From contig OX595989.1 of the NCBI GenBank assembly GCA_951394045.1, forward strand, positions 2,170,001-2,234,000: 64,000 bases of DNA, read 5' to 3'. Origin of the DNA: Nitzschia sp. DOCU1 (lineage: Eukaryota > Bacillariophyta > Bacillariophyceae > Bacillariales > Bacillariaceae). Shown here one piece after another: positions 19,906-31,226 of this stretch (the stretch's first letter is position 1; each line of letters starts with the position of its first letter). A program made the translations under genes and the position numbers. Below the pieces are notes generated by a model that was not told where the DNA came from, made no database searches, and saw only the letters and a program-made list of their open reading frames with translations.

Positions 19906-22900
19906 TGGTTCCATCGTCTCGGTACGATGGTACCATATCGGCAACTCCATCGTCTCGGTACGATGGTACCATATCGGCAACTGCATCGTCGTTCTTGCCG
20001 TGTACAATGCCCTCGACTCCAAAGAGCAAGTTGAAATCATCGGTCATCATTTGGACCTTGTCACTCGTGAGATTGCCTGCGGGACCAGCAGAAGCGGCCA
20101 CAACGTCACTTTCTTCCGATCCCGAGCTACCATACTTCCTCTTCAAGAACTTCAAGAGACGGGTCTCAATGGAATCCTCTTGAATCAAGCGAATGATTTC
20201 GACCTCACGCTTTTGTCCAAGGCGGTGGACACGGCCAATCGCCTGTTTTTCCAACGCAGGATTGAGGCAAGGCTCCATCAAAAATACTCGATTGGCTTGG
20301 GTCAAGTTGATACCAACCGCACCGGCTCTAAGTCGTACCAGAAAAGATCAGACAAAAGATCGACGAAACCACAAGCAAATCCAAAACTTTGGAAACTAAA
20401 ACATACCTCATGCTCAATAGAAATACAGTCGTGGGTGGGTCCGACTGGAAGTCATGCAATGCTTTTGCTCGTTGCTGCATGGACATGTTCCCTTTCAAGG
20501 TACGGTACTGGAATCCGTGCTTAGGGAGCTCTTCTTGGAGCCATTCAAGCGTTGTACTGAATTGAGAAAACACCAGACTCTTGCCTACAACAAGAGAAAA
20601 AATGTTTAGAGACAGAAGAGGAAAGAGTTCGAAGGTACCACCAGTGCGCCAAACCAAACATACTTGTTGCATCCGAGTCACGGGAACGTTCGAGCTCCTT
20701 GATTAGCGTCTTCAACTTGCTAGTGAATTCAAACGAGGGATCAAGCGGGTGATTCCCACCAGAACATGCCACTCGAAGGGGAATGAGTTCCTGCGAAAGC
20801 TTTAGGTAGTTTCTGCCAATGCATCCGGCATCGTTGTTTTTGCAAAATGAAACATAAAAGTCGCGAACTGAAGTCTCGACACTGTCATACTCGGCCTTCT
20901 CGGCCTCCGAAGTTTTGATGGTGATTGTACGCTCCGTCTGGTAACAAGAAACGAAATACAGGTTAGAACCAGTACGGATGCATCCATTGGATTGCTAGCT
21001 GTCGGAAAAGCGAATAAGCATACCTTCTTTGGGAGGGACATCAGAGTGGTCTCCGTACCACGATACTTTTGCTTTTGGGAGTGGCGAATCAAGAGACCGC
21101 CCAAAAGGAAAGGGACGAGCGATGGTAGCGGTTGTTCCACACGAACGCCGTTGTTGCGCACAGTTTCTCCCCCCGCAATTTTCCGAACCAACTTATCCGC
21201 GTGCTCAATTCCAAGAATTTTGCATTGATTTGTGAGATCATGGAAACCAGTGTTCAAAGGTGTGCCTGAGCAAAGAAAGGGGTGAGGTCTACTGCATAAC
21301 AACTCACTGAAGCGCAATGGAACATACGTACCAGACGCAAGCCACTTATGATCGGCAACCAGACTTGACACAGCTCTTGACATCACCGTGCTTCCATCAC
21401 GCAACACATGACCCTCGTCACAAATCATACGCCACCAACGAACTTGTTCGAGTGGAGCGCAGTAATCTTGGCCACCCTTTTTGGCATGATACGTGGCATC
21501 AGAGGCCAACACCTGGTACGTAGTCACAACAATGGAGTTACGAGCAAGAATCGAGGCGTCCCGCTTTCTACTCCCACCATAGTATGGATAAATCAGACCA
21601 GGATCCTTCAGCTTCGTCTTGGCTTCTTCAACCCATTGTCCAACCAAAGAGACAGGGCACTACAAACAAACAATGAATGTAATAAAAGCAGCGGTGAGAT
21701 GCTGGTGTCGAAAATGGGCCACCCTAGCCACCCAAGTATTTACAATGACCAATGTACCCCGAGATAGGATACTGCCTCGCTTCTTGTTCGAACTCGACGC
21801 CTTTTGATAAAGAGTCTTGTCCATGGAGTCGATATGGTGAGTTTATCCAAGTCAGTAATATGGCTACCGGAAGCTGGCTCTTCTGGAGCTGGGTTCTCAA
21901 GAATCAAGGCAAGACTTATCACAGTCTTGCCGAGACCCATTTCCTCGGCGATGAAGCCGCCACGAACAAGTTCTGGAGGCCCGCGACGGAAATGTCCTAA
22001 GAGAGGATTGAAGTAGACGTCGTTGCCATCTTTCCGAGTAGAATCGTCTGGAAGCTTTCCCCAGAACCACATCTGGATACCACCCTCCATAGTCTCGCGC
22101 TCCAGTGCCCATTGCAGTGTTTGACGTTGAAACTCAAGGAGTTCAACGTTCAATCCATCAAGGTAGCCATAATCCTCATGACCAAGATTTTCCATCCTTT
22201 CCATCGATTCTTGGATGGAAAGTTCGTAGCGTTCTCGATCGCTTTTGAGACAAAAATTGACAAAGCAACTCGGAACAGTACCCAAAGAAGCCTTCTCTTC
22301 ATCCAATCTTTTGGAAAAATATCCTTCTTGTTCGAAACTACGCAGCTTCATATATGGTTCGTTGGGGAAGGAACTGCCCCCCCACGAAGAAACCTTTGCC
22401 GAATAAAAACGGCAAAAAAGGTCAGAGAAAGAAGCAGAGTACTGGGGACAGATGAACCCTTGATGGACGTCTCCAGTGCTGCCCAGTAGCTTCAATTGCT
22501 CTTTTCTTGCCCCTGAAGCCTGGCCACATGCCTTGGCAATGCTCAAAAGTTTCTCCTTTGACTCAGCACTGAGGTAGTCACCGTCTTCGGGATCAGTGTC
22601 ATTGATAAAACTGTCTAGAGGTGAGAGGTCCACAGAAGGAAGGGCCAAATCTGCAACATTCAACGGGAAAATCCCATACCAGAGTCCCATAAGGATCCTA
22701 AGTTCGTTAGAGCTGGTAGAATAGAAGAATGCAGAGCCTTTAAGGTGGATGCCGATTCGTAGTGTCTACAATAGGGAAAAGGGAACATGATAGTGAGTCT
22801 GGTTCAGACCGGCATCTTCAGAACAGACAAAGGCATCCTCACTTACCCCCTGTCTGGTAGATTTGTCCCACGAGGCATTGATCTCACACGCAGTGTCACT

Positions 22901-24295
22901 GCATGATGCAGCACACCGAATTAAGTCACCATCTTGCTCTGTTTGAACAACTATCATATTGCCCTCCAACTCATCATCCCCCGACTCATTATTGCCCACC
23001 GACTCATCACCCTCGGACTCATCATCCACATCCACACTCATAGACAGTTCATCATCCTTTTCCAGTGGATTATTCTTATCCAATTTATCATTACATGAAG
23101 CTGCAGATGCTAGCTTCAGCATACCTGCAACTCTGTTGGGCCTTGGATTTGGCCCGAGATACCGAAAAAATTCATCTTCCATTTCAACCTCGGAAAATTT
23201 ATTTGCATTGACAGCCCAGAAGTCACGGTAATCTTCAACGTTTCTGATATCCATGAGGGAAATTGTAAATTTGACTTCTCGAAAGCCAAGAAATAGCCCT
23301 TCTTCATCTTTCTTGATTGGTGTCGCCTGGTCTTTTCCGAAATCCTCCATTCTAGCCACACGACCGCAACGCCTGCAGAAATCAAGGCAGGAACAGTAGT
23401 TGTTTCCAAATCTGTAGTCTCCTGACAATACATGTTCACAAGGAGGAATGGCTTGATTGCGGGTATAAGGCTTCACTTCACGGGCTGGCGCAGGCCGCAT
23501 AGTAGGCCGCATCACCCTCATTCTTGTCCTCGTTGGCTTGATCACCTTGGCCTGGTGGTGTGACACATCCCGGGTTTGAGCTGTGGTCTGGGGAACATGT
23601 TGATTGCCTGTAGATAACTTGGCCCGTAGTAACACCGCAGGGGCTGGAACAGCCTGAGTCCCTGTCCTGGCCGATGGGGGAGGGGCTAGATCCCCAGTTC
23701 CATCAAGGGGGCTTCCTGGAACGGAGGCAGAAGGCAAGCTAGCCGAGCCAGTAGCCTTTGAAATTGACCACTGGGTCTTCCAGAAGGCAACAGCATTATT
23801 GCCACAGCAGTGATTAAAGTGGCCTTGACTAGAACTATTCGAATGCCAAGACTTGCATTCCTTTGCAGGACAGTCGCAAACGTAGCAGTAGCAAAGATCA
23901 CAGGATTGCCGGTTTTGCTGGAGAGTCTCGCAAGAGTAATTTCCCTCAAAATTGAAAAATGAGCTGTCAAACTTGAATTGCGTACAATCTTGACGCAAGT
24001 GAGGGAGTCTGGTCTTGTTTCTGGATCCAACCATCTCAACCTCATCCTCCGAAATGGAAGGCATCTGGGCGGCGGGGGGGATGATAGGCGGAGGGGAAGG
24101 CTCGATAATTTCCAGGCCGTCAACATTAAGATCAAGCTTGCATTCACCAGACCTTACTTTCGCTTTCTTTTTCTTGGAATAACTTGCACAGGCAAGATTC
24201 TTGCGGACATCACCTAGGTCTTGCTTACGCTCATCATCATCCGAATCGTCGCCCGTGAGATCGATGACGCTATTGGGGGAGCGTTTCTTGGACAT
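19901..24295 (-). pseudogene. SNF2-family helicase (RAD5/RAD16-like), copy 2, with one frameshift
   Basis: Same seven-exon plan as copy 1: 24295-22847, 22765-21744, 21659-21332, 21265-21024, 20937-20664, 20584-20407, 20327-19901. All splice sites are canonical, including intron 1 (GTAAGT). The N-terminal exon is 112 codons longer, with an extra Cys-rich insert (CEHVLSGDYRFG ... CSCLDFCRRCGR). Exon 5 lacks the 26-codon acidic insert of copy 1. All helicase motifs are present at DNA level (MGLGKT, DEGH, AGAVGIN, RVHRLGQ). However, exon 2 is 1022 bp, one base short of a whole number of codons: near 21821 the copy-1 run TCCCATGG reads TCCATGG. The frame therefore shifts between motif I and the exon end and stops about 30 codons on. 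This is either a real inactivating mutation or a sequencing error; the remainder has no further breaks. Confidence 0.8.
19910..19981 (+). repeat. Two exact 36-bp tandem units
   Basis: Units 19910-19945 and 19946-19981 are identical and lie inside the last exon of SNF2 copy 2. They encode a repeated 12-residue motif (DMVPSYRDDGVA-like) at the C-terminus. Copy 1 has only one diverged unit (14440-14475), so this is a recent local expansion. Confidence 0.9.
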
Positions 24296-24691
24296 GGTGT
24301 TTGCTTGTATAATAGGTATTGGGACAAAAAGAATGGATGGATCCATAAAAATTTGCTTCAAAATCTGAGTTGATGGGCATCAAAGATCCGGTTGGAGTGC
24401 AAAACGATGGCATGATGATGAGAAAGATACCCGTAATCGGGTTATGGGGCGTGTCCTCATTTTTCTTTGAAGCGTATCCATCCCCCACGTGGAAGTTTGG
24501 ATCTTTGACTAAAAGGACCAAGTCGTGATTACGATGCCAAGGTAATACAATAACGAAGCCACAATGACCTTGCGAATCCTCAGAAGGAGCAAAGAGTCAA
24601 AACCATTCGCATACAGCGTTATGATGAGAATTTGCTACGATAGCTCAATCACAAGTAAAATCCTCCAATAAGGCACAGAGAACATGCGGTG
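24296..24691. promoter_or_regulatory. Divergent promoter of SNF2 copy 2 and the AAA ATPase
   Basis: The spacer between the ATG of SNF2 copy 2 (24295, minus) and of the AAA gene (24692, plus). Around 24436-24510 it keeps patches shared with the copy-1 spacer, including a CACGTG box at 24486-24491 inside CCCCCACGTGGAAG. A factor of the bHLH or bZIP class would be the usual reader of such a box; this is inference. Confidence 0.5.
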
Positions 24692-27421
24692 ATGGCATCT
24701 AGAAGTTCAATTTTCTGGGGATCCAGAGTCGTTCCTGTGGTTTATCTGGAAGTCATTCCAGTTGTCTTCGATGGGCGTGACCCTCCGTCGCTGTCCAACT
24801 TTGCTGTGAAGCATTTTCTGGTAAAGCTCAACGAAAAGTCCCTACTTTCTTTATCAACAACTGAGAAAGCTGACGGATTAAATGTTGAGTGGTGGCTTGA
24901 TCAATATCATGGCCAGGAAAAGCAAGATCCTAATGTAAACAGGAGTAGATTGCAAGGTTGTTTTTTGTCGCGGGGCCACGAGGGCCCACGTGCGACCCTC
25001 CTGCAGCAACGAGATGGCGTCAAGTCAGAATCCTTACTTCCTGGTGCTCCACTTTTTTTTCTAAAGTCAAACGATCCTACCAAACTCGATCCAGAGCCTT
25101 GTATTATCAGAGCCTACGCCCCCGGATCCAAATCTCCTGGAAATGTCATTGTCACGTCTTCCACCTTGGTTCGGATCCTGCCGCCAGAAGAGGTACAATT
25201 TATGCCAGATTCGGACCGTCGAGTTCATTCCTCTGCTTGGAGCAACAACTCGACATTCGATTTCCACCGGCAACTTTCGGGAGAGTCTGGTGGCGATTTT
25301 TTATCCAAGAAATTACATGAGGAGGTTTTCTGCAATCACAACCCCGAGACCATTCGAGAATTGTCGTTGCGAATGACAATGCAATGTTCGCAGCCCATTC
25401 AGATCGGTACCACCCATGATGCCTTTTCTATCCAACGTCGCGCAGTAGCCCGTGGCCGTTCCATGCAACTTGCGATTCAATCGCGGTTCAACGCACCCAG
25501 CAAAAGCCTGCAGATGACACTGTCCGAGGAGAAGAATTCCACTCGGCGCTCCATTCCGTGGGAACCTTCACTATTAGTTCATTCTCCCAATCATGCCGAT
25601 GGAAAAACGATGCTTGTTCAAGCAATCGCTCAGCAAATAGGTTGTACAAGGATTCATGTCATTCGGCCCGGAACGCTTATTGCAAAGTATGGAATTCATG
25701 CGGATGCAGCGCTCGAGTCGTTGTTGCATGGGATCCTAGTCAGCGCGGCTATGCAACCGAACTCGGCGCCAATATGTATTATCTTGGACCATCTCGATGC
25801 CATGATGCCACCACAGTTGTCGGGAAGATCGGGCGCGGGGGATGCGGCTGTGCCCGTATTCAATGCCATTGGTACGATCGGTCTTTTAGTCTTGCGTGTT
25901 GTTTGCTCTCTCGTGAATTGCAAAATGCTTTCTCACCTCTTGCTAGCTTCATATCTCCGAAATGTCACTGGTTCACTTCAGAGGGCAAATGAGTTCCCAT
26001 TCCCGATGAAAAACCCCATGTACAATGTGGGAGGGTCGGGTGGCCAAGTGGTGTCTGTGCGTGTTTGCCTTGTAGGGATTGTCACTTGTCCCGATGATGG
26101 CTGGCGATCGCTGCAACGAGGAGCGGATGCAAATGCACCACTTGCCGCTGGAGGGGGTAGCTCGACCATCTTGGATTGCCTGGTTGGGGGACGGTATCGA
26201 TTATCGCCACTAACGGCGGCCACTAGGTACAATGCCTTCTGCCACGCGTTTGACCGCACAGGTGTCTTGCTGGACCAGAAGGCCAAAACGAGACTCAAGT
26301 TGTTGGCAGCCTCTGCAGCCTGGGCGAAGGGTAGCGCATTTCAACGAGTGGCAGACATTTTGGGACAAACTGCGGTCAAAACAACTGCGTGTTCGCAAAT
26401 CATATCGTCCCAGGTCTTAGAAGACGCCCTCGCTTTTGTCCAGTCGAACAGCGCCAGCTTCGCAGCCGTATCCTTTCAGCCTTCGCAGGAGACTACTTCT
26501 GGACAGGAAGACAGCGAGGACTTGTTTGCGTCAGTAGGAGGCAACCTCGAGGCGAAAAGGTCTCTAGAGGATGCGCTTGCTATGGATCCAGAGAAGCGTC
26601 GACTACTCGCGCGATTCGGCATATCACCTCCGACCGGCGTTTTGCTCTACGGACCTCCTGGTACGGGAAAGACTCTTTTGGCAAAGGCAGTTGCAAGACT
26701 CTTGAAAGCTTCATGTAGCAAGTCTACAGATTCCTTACCACTAGGTGGAACGTTTATCTCATTGGGAGCGAGTGACTTGGTGCGGGCAGAGGTGGGCACT
26801 AGCGAAAAAATGCTGGTTTCGGCGTTTGACTTTGCCGACAAAAACGCCCCCTCCGTCGTCTTTCTTGATGAATTCCAGGCCTTGTTCACAGAACGAAGCC
26901 GAGGCGGCAGTGGAAAGTTGACCTCGACGTTATTGCAATGTCTGGACGATGTCAAACGATGGAGCAAGTCTGCGGATACAGTTCTTGAAGCTGCCCAGGA
27001 GCTGCCTACGTCGGCGAACCGCGTCGTGGTGTTGGCAGCTACCAACACACCATGGATGATAGATTCGGCATTTTTGAGGCCCGGACGATTTGATCGCGTT
27101 GTGCATGTTGGGTTACCAACTTTGAGCGAACGAGAATCGATCCTCATGGTACATGCTTGCCGAATGAAAACGAAAGCCAGAATGGATGACGGATCGCTAG
27201 GGCGATTGTGCCGCAACATTGCAGAAAGTTCTCACGGTTTCAGTGGTGCCGATCTTGCGGCTCTGTGCCGTGCCGCTGCCGTACGTGCACTGTGGGGCGG
27301 GCAAAAAAATGGCGATGATTGCTGGATAGAAGAAAGTCATTTTCTGGAGGCTATAAACGGTGACATCCAAGCAAGTAGCGACGAAGGGCTCGTGACTCGA
27401 CTGCTGGAATGGAGACCATAA
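24692..27421 (+). CDS. Tandem-AAA ATPase (type II AAA+), subfamily unclear
   Basis: Start ATG at 24692. A 75-bp intron at 25872-25946 (GTACGATCGG...CTTGCTAG) is inferred because its removal keeps frame and gives a smooth AAA helix (NAIASYLRNVTGSLQRANEF); product 884 aa. An N-terminal domain (~1-270) precedes a degenerate first AAA module (Walker A-like HADGKT near 300, Walker B-like CIILDHLD near 364, VGIVTCPDD near sensor 1). The second module is complete: Walker A GPPGTGKT (~629), Walker B VVFLDE (~699), sensor 1 VVVLAATNTP, and RPGRFDR arginine finger region. A weak D1 with an active D2 is the layout of PEX1/PEX6 and some CDC48-like proteins; I cannot assign it further. It is the intact outer copy of the duplicated unit. 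Confidence 0.85.
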   Translation: MASRSSIFWGSRVVPVVYLEVIPVVFDGRDPPSLSNFAVKHFLVKLNEKSLLSLSTTEKADGLNVEWWLDQYHGQEKQDPNVNRSRLQGCFLSRGHEGPRATLLQQRDGVKSESLLPGAPLFFLKSNDPTKLDPEPCIIRAYAPGSKSPGNVIVTSSTLVRILPPEEVQFMPDSDRRVHSSAWSNNSTFDFHRQLSGESGGDFLSKKLHEEVFCNHNPETIRELSLRMTMQCSQPIQIGTTHDAFSIQRRAVARGRSMQLAIQSRFNAPSKSLQMTLSEEKNSTRRSIPWEPSLLVHSPNHADGKTMLVQAIAQQIGCTRIHVIRPGTLIAKYGIHADAALESLLHGILVSAAMQPNSAPICIILDHLDAMMPPQLSGRSGAGDAAVPVFNAIGTIGLLVLRVVCSLVNCKMLSHLLLASYLRNVTGSLQRANEFPFPMKNPMYNVGGSGGQVVSVRVCLVGIVTCPDDGWRSLQRGADANAPLAAGGGSSTILDCLVGGRYRLSPLTAATRYNAFCHAFDRTGVLLDQKAKTRLKLLAASAAWAKGSAFQRVADILGQTAVKTTACSQIISSQVLEDALAFVQSNSASFAAVSFQPSQETTSGQEDSEDLFASVGGNLEAKRSLEDALAMDPEKRRLLARFGISPPTGVLLYGPPGTGKTLLAKAVARLLKASCSKSTDSLPLGGTFISLGASDLVRAEVGTSEKMLVSAFDFADKNAPSVVFLDEFQALFTERSRGGSGKLTSTLLQCLDDVKRWSKSADTVLEAAQELPTSANRVVVLAATNTPWMIDSAFLRPGRFDRVVHVGLPTLSERESILMVHACRMKTKARMDDGSLGRLCRNIAESSHGFSGADLAALCRAAAVRALWGGQKNGDDCWIEESHFLEAINGDIQASSDEGLVTRLLEWRP

Positions 27422-27466
27422 AGGACAGCGAAACAGTATGGATTGATTTAGCTTTTGTTAGAATGA

Positions 27467-30400
27467 TCAATCCAGAACGTACCAAGCATTCCGGACGTCC
27501 ACGGCAGCCTGGCGTAACAAACCGGAGGGATGATTCATCGCCGCGGCTAGGACGGCGACGACAGCGGGTTTTATGCTTGATGTGGAGGATTTAGTTCCTT
27601 CCATGTGGGCCACTCCTTCCAGGCCTTGAAGCGCGAGCAGCTTACAGGAAATCTCAGTAGCAGGATCAGACACTGCATAGGCTCTTAAAAGACCCGTTAC
27701 TATTGAAAGAGCAAAGCCATTCACCTGGGGGTAAGAAAACACGCGTTAGAAAAACGAGACGGGAAAAGGCGTCCTCGGCCTTTGCACGTACAATGGTAGG
27801 CGCAGCCCAGATCACTTTTAGGGTCGCAGCGAGTATAAGATTTTTGGTGGAAGTCATGGAGTGCATTTTTTCATTTTCTTTGCTGGTGGCAAATACTGCA
27901 GAGGAAAGCCCCTCGACTACGAGTGTCGATACTTGATGGAGTATGGAACGATCGAGCCGTGCGAAATCGCTGGTGCAGATAACGTGGGAGACCACTGCGA
28001 GGAGCCCAACGCGTGGTGCCCTTACAGCCTGACCAGCTCTGGCTTGATCGCGTTCTTCTTCGTACGCTTCCTTGATAAACCTTAGACTTGCATGCATAAG
28101 CCTTTGCTTCATCAATGGTTTCATTCCCGAGTCTGCCAACATGGAGCCGTAGGCCGATGCCGCGCGTAGTTCAAGCAATAACTCATCCTCAAATGCAGCA
28201 CTGCGGAACTCCTGGGCATCCCTTTGATTGAATTTCAGCTTTGCCTTTCCATGGCAGGCGACTTCGAGAAGGAAAGTCGCAACGCCATCGGCACTCAATG
28301 CCGAGGCACCACCACGGCATGCTGCAGCGCTTCCGAGGAGTGCCAAAATCGTGAATGCATTGGTCGCAGCTGTCGAGTCTACCGTCGTGCACAGGGTAGG
28401 CAATACGGCATTGGACACAATAGGAGCGACTAGGCATTCCTTTCTCGCTTTTGTGAGGGCAATGGCAGCGTACAAACATGAGCCAGCGGATGATCGTGTA
28501 TCCGCGTCGAAATCCGCCGTGGTCAAAACGTCAGCGAGGCCCTCTATCATGCCAGCTGCGATGTCTTCGATGGAGGGATCGTTAGTATGAATCTTATCTT
28601 CGACCTCCTCATCCAAAGGAGCCCCCAAGGCTTCTGCCAGGATTGGAAGCCAAACACACAATCTGAAGCTGTCCACCTGCGACAGGGGAGGGAGAATGTC
28701 AGACACCATCTTGAGCAATTGCATGAGCCTGGCTTTGGAAACAGTTTTTCTAAATCCCGGCAAAAGGCAGTGAGCGATCTGCTTGACGGCGGTTAAGTCC
28801 CTTTGAAACGCCACCTTTTCCGCCGTAGTCTGCGGAAGAGAAAGTTTCGAAACGCTAGCTCGAGGCTCTGCTTTTACTCTTGATATTGCAAAGTCATTGA
28901 AGAAATCGAAAAGGGCTTCGACCGCATGACACTTGTAAAAAGCGCGCGTCACAGTTTCCCCACCGTTGTTGAGAAGATACGCGACCGCCTGAGCTGCTGG
29001 CAAGCTTGCTTCAATCCCTTTGTCCATTAACGATTTCTGGAGGATAACGAGGCAAGACGCGACAATTGGTTTGGCAACTTGAGTGCTGGAGGAACCAGCA
29101 ATAGAAAGTACTGTTAAGCCTTGGACGTTCAGGCTGATGGAGTCTGACTCTGGTTTCGGAAGCAATGCAGGGTACACATTCTTTGCAATATGGTCTTCCA
29201 GTTTTGGGCTGTGCAGCAGGGCACCCGAAGCTTTAGAAGATTTGTCCAAGACTCCACCAACAACATGCCCAAGAGCAACGGAGTAGGCACTAATCAGCTC
29301 GGAATCGTCCCCTCCAGCAGTCACGATGTTTGACACCTTGTCAAAAAAAGCGCACAGTCGATCCATAACACCATCCGAAATTTGGTTGACTCCGCCTGCT
29401 AAAAGAAGGCATTCAAGCCCCCGCGTTGCTCCCACTTGTATGGAGGGTGAAAGATCCTCCTTGTCGAGAGCGTTCAGCAACACAGTTGCCACCGCCTCGG
29501 AATAGGTTTCCAGAGGATGGGGATGGAGCACGACTCCTTTCTCTGTCGCCCGGTCCATAGCAACCTGGCACGAGGAACAGAAGGCCCCCACACCATGAAC
29601 CGCTGCAGCTGTATCTTCGTTATCGCCCAAGTTCTCTTCCAAAAACACCAGCAACGGCTTTAATCCCATTGCCAAACAGGCCCGCAAAGTGCGAGCCCCA
29701 CCACTCGACATCAGACAAGCAATATAAGCAATGGAGGTTTTGGCGCTGGACGGCTCATTCTTGACTTTAGGCGCCAAACTTTGGAGTGTTTGATTGACAA
29801 AGATCTCCCATAGCTCCTTATTAGGTGAATGCTCCAGCTGAAAAGCAATCTGGGATACAAAGGTCCGGCAAGAATCGGCCAAGGCTTTGTTCTCACTCCC
29901 CATTTGACCACCCTGAGCCACACCCAACGAGGCTTCGTCGTGGGTCGCTTTTAATGCTTGTGATAAACTCACGACAATGCGAGTTTCCATGCGATCAACT
30001 GCCCGAGATTCTGGTTCTGGAAAGAGCAATGCCGACAAGCATTCTAGTGCCTCTTTCTTGTCTAGCGGACCCGGGTTATCATCGTCGGGTGCGGGCAACA
30101 GAGTTTCTAGAAAGAGGTCCGCACTCAAGGTCATGATGGGCTGGCGATTGAATTTGGAAACTCCAGGATCGAATTTGGTAAACGTCAAGACTGAGAGTAG
30201 CGCCTTGTGTAAGCCTTCTCGTGTGATACCATGAATGTCATTCGGTGGTGGTGTGAACTGAATTGGGAAGTAGGGAGCGACGGCATCAAAGATGTCCTCG
30301 GTAGGAAAGACCACTTCTGGACTAGCGGCATCATTGGAGAACCATGGAGCCAATGCCACTTGGAGATTGTTAATAAGTTTCAATAGCTGCAAAAGGCAAC

Positions 30401-31226
30401 GTGGATCCGACTCTCCCTGCAGACAGTTGGCGGCAAACTTGGCAAATTCCACCATTTGAACCTGCAAAGCGGACAAAACCAGCTCTTTCTGAAATGGTGC
30501 CTCCATTTCTTTGTAAACTGGAGCAATCCCTGATATAGTCTTTTGGATCAAATCAAAACACATGGCACGCTTGGACCGAGGAAGCAGTGACAGCCCACCT
30601 CGAATATCGTCTCTGGTCGTGGCACGTCCTCCAAAGCCGTAGATATCCGGAGTACCTTCGGTATCCGGCACTGCACATCGATACCGGATCCCGTTTCGTG
30701 CAAGATCAATGCGACTCGCAATGGCCTCGGCCAGGTCCTCCTCGGTTTGGCTGCCGCTCGTTGGAATGGCGACGAGCGAAGTTAGGGCCAGCATGGCCGC
30801 ATCTCGAATCATGGTATCATAATCGTCTGTATAATTGTCATCATCCACTGGCCCACAATGCGTCAACAAGAACTGCCCCAAAAGTTTAATGATTTTATTG
30901 GAGAGTCTCGTTTCTTTACAGCCGTCAATCGCCCCTGTTAACACATACAGCGCACGTAATCGGGATCGGTGATGTTCCTGAGTAAAGGCAGCGCCCAAAT
31001 CCTGAATTAATTGTGCTAGAGCCTCCTCATGAGACGACTTGGTCTGTAATACAATATTCGAATCAGTGACAACTTGCGTGTTTTTGGCGATATATCGAAA
31101 GAAGGTGCGAGAATCCGATTGCAGATCCTCGGGCGTCTTGGAGGGAGGTTCAGTGACATCCAAGCAACTCGCCAACCAGTGTTGGAGGACTTCGGCTAGC
31201 GCGCTTTTTGGTTTTGATTCGCTCAT
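27467..31226 (-). CDS. MMS19: MMS19, CIA targeting complex HEAT-repeat protein
   Basis: Two exons: 31226-27792 and 27724-27467 with a 67-bp intron (GTACGTG...CCCCCAG); 1230 aa, somewhat longer than human MMS19 (~1030). MMS19 docks nuclear and cytosolic Fe-S apoproteins (XPD, polymerases, helicases) on the late CIA complex. The protein is helical throughout, as expected of HEAT repeats. The family signature YFPIQFTPPPNDIHGITRE lies near residue 317, and N-terminal repeats match the MMS19_N region (RLRALYVLTGAIDGC). No signal or membrane segment. The start ATG at 31226 is preferred over the open, non-ATG extension. It converges on the AAA gene with only 45 bp between stop codons. Confidence 0.85.

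Noticed and set aside
25872..25981. Longer intron in the AAA gene ending at TTCACTTCAG
   Set aside because: The joined frame hits a stop at once, whereas ending at 25946 keeps frame and gives a good AAA helix.
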